From: Daucus carota subsp. sativus
Lineage: Eukaryota > Streptophyta > Magnoliopsida > Apiales > Apiaceae
NCBI RefSeq assembly: GCF_001625215.2
Contig: NC_030385.2
Coordinates: 6,317,135 to 6,381,134, forward strand
Length of the DNA: 64,000 bases
Direction: 5' to 3'
The position numbers and the translations under genes are program-made. The number at the start of each line of letters is the position of its first letter. Position 1 is the stretch's first letter. Below the pieces are notes generated by a model. That model made no database searches and was not told where the DNA came from. It saw nothing but the letters and a program-made list of their open reading frames with translations. Below are positions 56,280 to 64,000 of this stretch, piece by piece.

Positions 56280-57759
56280 TCACACCACCAATACACAAAA
56301 CCACTGGCCAAATTCTTTCTTCATATTTTTTTAGCTACTTACCTTGTCTCAATCCTATTATATGTGCTTTGTGATATTTTTTAGAGCTTTCCTTAATAAT
56401 GTATACTAATCCTCCCAAAAAAAACATGGAGCAAAGATTCTTTTAGTTCAGTGTCCACTTTATTATACCATTTGTTCATGACTTTCCATCCCATTACTGC
56501 AACTGTCTATAGTCGGTGCTATTGCTATATTACAGTATCAAATTCTAAAAAGCTCAACCCCAAAGGGCTGTCAGATTCGGATGATGCATCCTCGGTTCTA
56601 TATTTAAAAACCAAGGATGGATCCTTACTTTATTGCCACATCATCCATAACTACAAATGAGGGTCATCATCCATAACTACAAATGAGGGTAAGAGTTAAA
56701 CAATTAATGTATTGTACATCAACAAAATACCAAAGCATATTAAATTGGGTAAAAGTTAAAAAAGATAGCTAAATTTGAGACTAGTTATGAAACTAGCTCT
56801 AGAGTGCAAATTGTATTTTAGCAACAACAAATACTTTTGATGCTATATTACAGCAATAGCAATAGATATTAAGCATTTAGCACTGGACTTGCTCTTAAAA
56901 CGCGTATCAGGTTAAATTATATACTGTATCAGAATTCGTGCAGCTAAATGCCTATTTGTCGTTGCTTCCTTACTCAGGATTGTAAGGTATCTAAACCTAG
57001 AGTCTAATAACTACAACAACTGCTTCCTGGAAAGCTGCTTTCTTTTAAAGCTCTTTTAAAACTTAATAGCTATCAAGAAAACTTCATATTAGTATAATTA
57101 TCATAAATATAACAAAAATAATCCAAACCTTCAGCTTAATGACAAAAGAACCCTCTCTTTCAATCTCTTTTTGGCTCTAAAAAAAACACTTGTGACTTAA
57201 CAGTTTTTCACCACTTGCTAATTATAAATATGTGGGTTAGGTCATTACGCATTCAGCAACTTATTTTTAGATTCTGGATAATCATACAACACAAGCATAG
57301 TCCTCAGCAGGTCCCAGAGGAGACAACTTATTAAAGGTAATAATCTAAGGGCCGGATAAATATAAAAACCCACCATCCCTGTCCTGATAAACTTTATAAA
57401 TACAGTGGTACGAGAATTAACTCTATGATTCAGATCCAAATAAATTTTGAAGGCCTACATCCGTCTAAATGGGAGAGTAAAAATCAGAGTATCACTTTTA
57501 CATGACAACATGAGAGATACAAAGACACTATCAATAGAGAACTGACAAGGTAAGTTCCAAGGTAGAGGAAGACGCAGATAAACTAACATTAAACAATTGA
57601 GTGATTGACCAAAAACAACAGTTCATCGATGTTCATCTTTTAAAAGCACATATCTAAAATAAAAAGGAAAATCAATCTCAAGACTGAAGCGGCCAACAAC
57701 AATCTACTAGTAACAAAAAACGAAAAGAGGAATGAAGGAACATAATGCAGCTACTACCA
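56280..57759. other. Intergenic / converging 3' ends
   Basis: This lies between the plus-strand HIPP and the minus-strand LWD-like gene and holds their 3' UTRs. A 24-bp unit containing GGGTCATCATCCATAACTAC is repeated near 56640-56690. No coding feature. Confidence 0.5.
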
Positions 57760-58794
57760 TCATACCCTCAGAATCTGAAGCTTATTGGAAAACGCAATAG
57801 CAACCCAATCGGGCTGGGAGGAAGACCACTGCAATTGCTCGATCTCGGCTCCAGCAGTATAGGCCAAAATAGGATCGAGGCCACCTTCGACAGGCTGTCC
57901 CATAGTGGAAAGATCCCAAATCAAGGCCTGTGAGTCATCTCCAGCCGTACAAATGTGACAACTACTATGGGGAGCCCAGGCAATGGCATTCGCACTGGCC
58001 TGATGTCTTTGTAACTCGACAACAGGCAAAGTAGGAAACCTAATGTCAAGAACCACAACCTTAGCACTGTCCATAATAATTGTCGCCATATACCTCGGGT
58101 CCTGCTTATTCCAACCTAATCTAACTAAAGGGGTATCGGGTTGCGAAGTCTCGTAAATGATAGTCGAATGCTCCTTATCCCTCAAATCGAAAACCCTAAC
58201 AGACCCATCAGCAGAAACCGAAGCAAAAACACCCACCCCACCCCAAGCAATATCATAAACCTCTTTATCATGAGCAATCAATTGAGTATCCACACACTCC
58301 CTCTCCACATCCCAAATAGTACAAGTCGTGTCAATACTACTGGACCCCACCCGCCGCGGCTCCGCCTCATTCCAATCAAACGAAGTGAGGGGCCCACAGA
58401 AATCACTGTTCCGATTATTATTCAGCACAGATTTCAATTCAACAGAGTCGGAATTGATCTGCCAGATCCTCAAGAAGTCACTGGAGGTGGCGAAAAGATC
58501 GGGCTTCTGGCATTCCTTGTCGGGGATGAAAATGGTCTTGGTGGGGGGATAAGGGTGCTCGAAGGAGAGGGTGGGGTCGGCTTTGATCTCGCCGTTGACG
58601 TCGTCGAGCTGGACGATTTCGACACGGTTGTGGTAGTGTTCGAGGAGACTGCCGATGGCGAGACGGTAGCTTTTGTCGGCGCGGACGCTCCAGTTCATGG
58701 CGTAGACGTGCCATGGGGCTTCGTATGTGTATATCTCCGACCGCCGTTGTTGCTCGTCGGAGTTCTCTTGCTTTTGCGAGCTGCTCGCCACCAT
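57760..58794 (-). CDS. LWD1: WD40 protein, LWD1/AN11-like
   Basis: Intronless 344-aa frame from ATG 58794. It is nearly full-length to LIGHT-REGULATED WD proteins of the Arabidopsis clock, which act as coactivators of CCA1-type genes with TCP factors and belong to the AN11/TTG1 WD40 group. Visible stretches are [54 protein letters not shown], and WD-type endings [27 protein letters not shown] and [10 protein letters not shown], with the C-terminus [14 protein letters not shown]. It fits LWD1/2 better than TTG1 through the [10 protein letters not shown] and [10 protein letters not shown] blocks. GC content is clearly higher than in the flanks. A long plus-strand frame over the same bases is a shadow. 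Confidence 0.94.
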   Translation of the reverse strand: MVASSSQKQENSDEQQRRSEIYTYEAPWHVYAMNWSVRADKSYRLAIGSLLEHYHNRVEIVQLDDVNGEIKADPTLSFEHPYPPTKTIFIPDKECQKPDLFATSSDFLRIWQINSDSVELKSVLNNNRNSDFCGPLTSFDWNEAEPRRVGSSSIDTTCTIWDVERECVDTQLIAHDKEVYDIAWGGVGVFASVSADGSVRVFDLRDKEHSTIIYETSQPDTPLVRLGWNKQDPRYMATIIMDSAKVVVLDIRFPTLPVVELQRHQASANAIAWAPHSSCHICTAGDDSQALIWDLSTMGQPVEGGLDPILAYTAGAEIEQLQWSSSQPDWVAIAFSNKLQILRV

Positions 58795-58821
58795 CGCTCT
58801 CGCACCTGCTGCCTATCTTAA

Positions 58822-60382
58822 TACAAGTATTTCCGTCTTCTCGCCTATAGCATTTATATATACAGTCTCCTACCGCATCTTAATCCTATATTGGTTATAT
58901 AAAATATAATAAAATAATAGTTACTTAAAATATAGTTAAGAAAAAGTTGTTTTACTCCAATGATATTACCTATACCTGTTACTTATAATTTAAAAATTAG
59001 TATTTATTCAATATTTAAGATAATATATGTGAGAAGATGTAGAGTTGGAGTAAATATTTGTTATATTATAGGTAATATTGATGATTGGCATTATAGGGGT
59101 TGGTTTTTGCTCCCTCAAATAAGGGGATGAGTTTTCTCTCCCCTAAAATTTTTAGGGGATATGGAGTTGCGTTGGAAGACTGATTTTTGATCCTAACCCC
59201 TAAATCTTGTCCACCTAGACCAAATATGAGTAAGATTGCATTGGGGTTGCTCTTACCAGGTGTATTGTATTAGGATTTTAAAGATTTTTTTTTATCATGA
59301 AATCTGATGATATTTGATTAGAATTGTTTGAAATCCATTAAAATATCATAATTGCTAAATGCACTAAAAAATTACTCTGTGTTGTAACCTGAAATTACCA
59401 AACTATCCCTTTCTCTCTCTCCGTGTCAGTTGATTATAATAAATAGATGTTTTTTTTAAAATTGAGAATAAATCTCACAAATATGAACCGACAATTCACC
59501 ATGATAATTCTTCCATTTAAGAAAACGTATTATATAACCGTCAGACATGCAAGATGACCGGGGAAGTTTAGACAATAATTATATCAAATAATTAATTATT
59601 AATAAAATCACGTGTATATGCATGTGGTGATCAAAATATACACACAATTATGATAACTCATAATTGAGACAATTAAACTCTTAATTAAGGCACAATTAAT
59701 AAAATATTAACTCCCTCAATTAAGACACAATTAACGCCTCAAATAAGGCACAATTAACGGCTTCAATTATGAGGCACAATTTACGCCCTCAATTATGAGG
59801 CACAATTAACGCCATCAATTAACGCCTTCCTTTCTGAAGCCAGATCCCGTACTGATCGTGGAACTGCCGTCGCCGCAACCCTCAGCCACCACCGCGACGC
59901 TATCAGGACAATGACCACCCGAAGTATATCGATCTCCCGAATTATATCGACCTCCACGGAGACACAAACTAATAAACAAACAAAAGCAAGCCCTCTAGTT
60001 TCGCTCCTGCAACACAACACAATACTCCTTGCTTTCTCCGTTTAATCCATCTCTGCAACGTCTTCACTCTGATGACAAATTCTCCGACCACCGGCGACAA
60101 ACCCACCTCGGCGATGAGGGTCATAGTCCCTCTGCGAGGCGATTAGGGTCGATTTGAATGCAATGAAACGGAGGTTTACACGTGAAATCAAGAATGGAGA
60201 TTTACAAAAATGTTTCTCCGATAAGAAGGGGGAAGGTTCTGGATATTTTTCCGTTAATCACAACCCTTGTCGCCGTTTGATTGGCACTGAATCTTACAAG
60301 AGGCGTAAGATTTGAGCGGAAAAAAGTAGTAAGGTGAATGTTTGGAGACTTGCTAACTCAGCGATAGAATCCAACGTGTAAG
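58822..60382. other. Intergenic with repeats, 5' flank of the LWD-like gene
   Basis: It contains an AGGGGTTGG...CCAAATATGAGT MITE-like region at about 59094-59260 and a minisatellite at 59671-59826 built on AATTAAGGCACAATTAACGCC (about 22-24 bp, roughly six diverged units). A GC-richer stretch at about 59830-60180 encodes nothing I can identify. Confidence 0.55.
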
Positions 60383-60603
60383 TGATAAGTGGATTTTATA
60401 TCCACTTGGAAGCCTTCGTTTCGACTTAAATTGATGAAATGGCCTCAAGCTTTTGATGTTTTTGATATGTTTTAGTGTTGTGTTGTGTAGGTTTCTTGGA
60501 AGGAGGACGAAGAGGAGATTCATAGCTTTCATTGGAAAAAAATGGCGAAGCAATCGGATGCGCGAGTCAAAAGTTATGGACAAAGAAGCATTGGCTGCGC
60601 GGG

Positions 60604-62146
60604 TGTTCGCAAAAATCTACACGCAAGCGCACGTGATCACAAGTAATATATTAAGTTCGATCCCACAGAGACTGGTGAATTAAGAATACGCACCTATGCA
60701 ACAATGTATGATCAATTATCACTGCCAAGACAATTAACAAGGATTGGTTTCTTTTATACTAATAAGTAGAATTACTAATCAAATTCAGAATAGGAAAACA
60801 CATGGGATTCTAACTTCATTATCGAATTCATCTAGAATTGAAATTACTGATTAACATGTGACTGTTGATCCTAATCAGACAACACGAAGGTAATACATGC
60901 CAACTCTCGTTGCACACATATCATACCAATCAAAATCCACAATCAAGATAGAAATCTCATGGACACCAACAAAGCTCAGACCCTATATCTCTATAGCGGT
61001 AGTGTAAGCAGAGAGGTTTAATAACAAGTCGTCTATCGTGATTACATAGGGTGATAAAAATAGTTCAAGTCTACCACAAATTATGTTCCATTCACATAAT
61101 CCTATGTTTACATGGCATAGTTCTAAATTCAATCATCCACTCTCGCTTCAGAAAGAATTAACAAACAACTTAGAAGTTAGCTACTCTCCTAAGAAGAATA
61201 AGCACGGCTCATGCAAAGAAATCAACGTATGTCACACAATCAAGTAATTAATATTCGTTACTAGACTACATCGATAAATCCATTAGAATCCCATGAAGGC
61301 GGTTAGTTCATAATCGAACTAATCGACATCATGGGTTCTAGTGAAAGCATTATAAAGAAAAGACAAGAATTAAACGGAATAAAAATGCTTGAATTAATAA
61401 TAAAGATCACACGTTACAGAATTGATGTTCACGATCTCGCTCGAAACTGTCACTTCCTCGCGAAGAACGATCTAATACAACTGATAATGTGCTTGAATGA
61501 ATAATCTGAAACTACGATATTGTTCTATATTAAACTACTTCTATGAGGCTAGGGTTTTACACACGAGAAATTAAAATACATTGACTAAGTCAACCGGGCC
61601 TCGACCGCTGCGAAAATCCATCAGAAAAGCTTCAAAAATCGGCCCGGGGAAGTTCTGCTGGGCGCCACCGCGCTAAACTAGCGCAGGCGCGCTAGTTGAC
61701 CCGAGGATAGCGCGGGCGCGCTATAGGTTAGCGCGGGCGCGCTACTGACTGTGATGGCAGCCCTGTTTCTTCGTGTTCAGCTCGTTCTCGCGTGCATGTC
61801 CTTCCTCGCTCCTAGTACCACTTCCGTAGGTGATCACGGTTGCATTTAGCATATGCAACAAGCCCTTTAAACCCCTAGATAGCTCTAGTGGACGAGTGTG
61901 TTCTCGTGAGGGTTTGTAGAAGATGTACCCACAAAATCCCAAGCCGTGATGAATCCACAATTCTCCATTCTTGCAAATAATGCACCAAAAACAACCTAAA
62001 TTGATAGAAAATCACTTCATCACCTCAACTCGTGACCTGCACAGAAAAACAATAAAAACAAATCAAAAGACACTAAACACTTAAGTACAACCAACCAATT
62101 TAAGTGGAAATGAAGGCCTATAAGTGTGTATAAATACCACTTATCA
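60604..62146 (-). mobile_element. Solo LTR of the same gypsy family, inverted, nested in the 5' LTR
   Basis: On the minus strand it runs TGATAAGTGGTATTTATACA...GATTTTTGCGAACA, matching the start (TGATAAGTGG, GCCTTC, ACTTAAATTG) and end (ACGCTTGCGTG, TGCGAACA) of the host LTR. CGGG flanks both sides (60600-60603 and 62147-62150). No internal element sequence is present, so it is a solo LTR, 1543 bp long. Confidence 0.88.
61665..61745. repeat. GCGC-rich minisatellite in the solo LTR
   Basis: Units of the form TAGCGCGGGCGCGCTA recur three times, each nearly palindromic, in otherwise AT-rich DNA. The host LTR carries a different GC-rich array at the equivalent place (62158-62216). Confidence 0.85.
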
Positions 62147-62157
62147 CGGGCTGCTGA

Positions 62158-62216
62158 GTTGGGGCGCCCGCCCCACTTTGGCGCGCCCGCCCCACGTTGG
62201 CGCGCCCGCCCCACAA
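62158..62216. repeat. GGCGCGCCCGCCCCAC minisatellite in the gypsy LTR
   Basis: Three tandem units of about 19-20 bp share GCGCCCGCCCCAC with short T- or A-rich joints. It sits just right of the solo-LTR insertion. Confidence 0.9.
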
Positions 62217-63377
62217 TCTGTGCGCGATTTTAGGCCCGTTTTGCCCGTTTTTGATCCGTTTGAAGGCCCGTTCGCTGGGGAAGTTAAAGAAAGGCTTGGG
62301 GGGACTCAAAGCATAACCTAGGAAACATTCCAAGGAGCTTGTAATTCCATAGTTTTTACTTTTGTAATTCTTCGAAGTAGGCGTAACTTTGGATGCTTGT
62401 TCGGATTTGTTTCGAAACTCTTGTTTTACTCTTTTGATATTGTCTAGACTATTCAGTACCATGTTTATTCTTATTCCCATGATGATGAGAAGTTCGATTA
62501 TGAACTAATCATTATCGTGGGATTCTAGTAGATTTATATATGGATTTCAGTAGTTGATTTGCCTTAATTTATTGTGTGATGAATGTTTGATTTCCTCGTA
62601 TTGGTTGTGCTTATTCGTCTTGGATGTGTAGCTAACATCTTAGATTGTTTGTTAATCTTTATTGAATCGACAGTGGATATATTGATTTAGAACTTGCCAT
62701 GCAGCATAGGTTTATGTGTTCGATATGCATAATTGTGATGTGATTTTACACATCTTGCATCGCCCTATGTAATCTTGAAAGATAACTTGTTCTTCAACCG
62801 TTATGTTTTCAAATTCTATAGATATATAGGGTCTAAGCATAATTGGTGTCTGTTTACCTTCTATTTTAATTGTGGATGTGTAGCAGTATGGTGCATGTAT
62901 AACGACAATTAGCGTGTATCAGTATCGTGTTATCTGATTAGTTATCAACCATCACATATCGATAAGGCATAACTCTGAATGAAATATATGATGAAGTTAG
63001 AATCCCATGTTTTGTTCTCATTAGTAATTCGATTTTAATTCTCTTAGTTATAATTCGACTTAATTAGTTAATTTAGACAAAACCAACCAATTTGTTAATT
63101 GTCCGAACATTGAATAATAGCAATACATTGGTGCATAAGTGCATATTCTTGAATACACTAGTCTCTATGGGAACGAACTGAATTGAATTTCTATACTACT
63201 TGTGACCACGTACGCTTGCGTGATTTTGTGCGAACAAGTTTTTGGCGCCGCTGCCGGGGACTCGGTGTTATATTTTATTTTATGTGCTTGTCATCAGTGG
63301 TCGTTAAAGTTCATTGACTTGGATTCTTTTCTCACTTTAGTTCGTTTGTGTGTGTTTCAGGTACTTGAGTGACGTGT

Positions 63378-64000
63378 ATGCGAACACGTTCTCAGGCCCG
63401 TAAAGAAGCATTGGCAAAAGTAGAAACGATAGTGAGTACTACAATGGGTGATCAACCACCAGTTGTGAATGATACTAAGGCTCTTAAGACTTTCTCTGAG
63501 CCTAAAATTAATGACATTCAGTCGAGCATTGTCAGGCCAGCAATTCAGGCCACCACTTTCGAGATCAAACCGAGCAACATTCAGATGGTACAGAACTCAG
63601 TGCAGTTTGGGGGTTCTCCGACTGAGGATCCTAATATTAATATTCGGGACTTCATTAAGATCTGCGACACCTTCAAGTTCAATGGTGTTACTGATGATGC
63701 CATCGAATTGAAGCTATTCCCATTTTCTCTGAGAGATAAAGCAAAAGGATGGTTGCATTCTCTTCCTGCAGGATCTATTACTACATGGGAAGAGCTGGCT
63801 CAAATTTTTTTTACTAAGTTCTTCCCTATGGCCAAAACAGCTGCAATCAGGAATGCTATCACTCAATTCTCTCAGCTATCTGGTGAAACTTTATGTGAAG
63901 CTTAGTAACGTTGCAAGGAGAGCTTCGAAAGTGCCCACATCATGGGATGCCTGATTGGATGGTTATTAATTGCTTTTATAATGGCTTGGAACCTCAATCG
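63378..64000 (+). pseudogene. Disabled gypsy gag
   Basis: ATG 63378 opens MRTRSQARKEALAKVE, and the retrotransposon gag domain follows (GGSPTEDPNINIRDFIKICD, ELKLFPFSLRDKAKGWLHSL, TTWEELAQIFFTKFFP, SQLSGETLCEA). Two stops in a row (TAG TAA at 63903-63908) interrupt it. A one-base shift then restores readable gag (CPHHGMPDWMVINCFYNGLE) to the window edge. The copy cannot make full Gag. Confidence 0.92.

Larger units (their letters stand above)
60383..64000 (+). mobile_element. Ty3/gypsy (Athila/Tat-like) element, 5' part, cut by the window end
   Basis: The 5' LTR is 60383-60603 plus 62151-63236 (TGATAAGTGG...GCGAACA), about 1.3 kb when the nested insertion and its duplicated CGGG are left out. 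Six bases after it, 63243-63260 reads TGGCGCCGCTGCCGGGGA, which differs by one base from the tRNA-Asp primer site used by Athila/Tat elements. gag follows. The 3' part lies outside the window. Confidence 0.9.

Noticed and set aside
58141-58821. Plus-strand 226-aa frame
   Set aside because: Antisense shadow over the GC-richer LWD-like coding region, which has an unambiguous family match.
59671-59826. Possible CRISPR-like array of AATTAACGCC units
   Set aside because: Units are adjacent and diverged, without unique spacers, in a plant genome. It is a minisatellite.

Overview
The window is AT-rich nuclear DNA of a flowering plant, probably a eudicot. Genes are split by GT-AG introns, intergenic DNA is full of MITEs, SINE, Helitron and LTR-element debris, and the proteins are plant-type (a Mg-type plastid ALA dehydratase, a filament-like plant protein, an LWD-type WD40 protein, a Golgi PMT methyltransferase). 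The species cannot be fixed from the sequence; an asterid such as an Apiaceae member is only a guess.

Layout. 0-8.2 kb: a two-exon minus-strand gene for a plant zinc-ribbon protein of unknown function (1543-4199), then a decayed minus-strand gene with repeated acidic exons (5.9-7.9 kb) and a one-exon scrap of a CLC chloride channel (8.0 kb). 9-13 kb: a cis-prenyltransferase gene (minus) with apparent introns in both UTRs. 14-18 kb: a direct second copy of exon 1, most of the intron and the 5' flank of the zinc-ribbon gene, then a tandem repeat pair carrying a nested 908-bp Mutator-like foldback element. 18.8-20 kb: an unrecognised protein with about six degenerate internal repeats. 20-25.6 kb: two SINE copies and several MITEs.

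25.7-35.4 kb: an 11-exon ALAD (HEMB) gene whose introns hold a Stowaway MITE and an antisense Ty1/copia relic. 36-40.3 kb: an RNase H-type retroelement relic and a minus-strand FPP gene with an apparent frameshift in its last exon. 41-42.6 kb: MITEs, a broken unidentified coding fragment and a Helitron 3' end. 43.2-48.3 kb: an eight-exon PMT (DUF248) methyltransferase behind a large CT microsatellite. 51.2-54.0 kb: a three-exon hypoxanthine phosphoribosyltransferase. 55.5-56.3 kb: a heavy-metal-associated isoprenylated protein (5' end not found). 57.8-58.8 kb: a single-exon LWD1-like clock WD40 gene. 60.4-64 kb: the 5' part of an Athila/Tat-like Ty3/gypsy element whose 5' LTR is split by an inverted solo LTR of the same family; its gag is disabled.

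The genes are ordinary, functionally unlinked plant genes, not an operon or biosynthetic cluster. The most novel items are the repeat protein at 18.8-20 kb, the promoter/exon-1 duplication with a GC pentanucleotide expansion, the FPP frameshift and the self-nested LTRs. I found nothing that amounts to a clear new multi-gene system.
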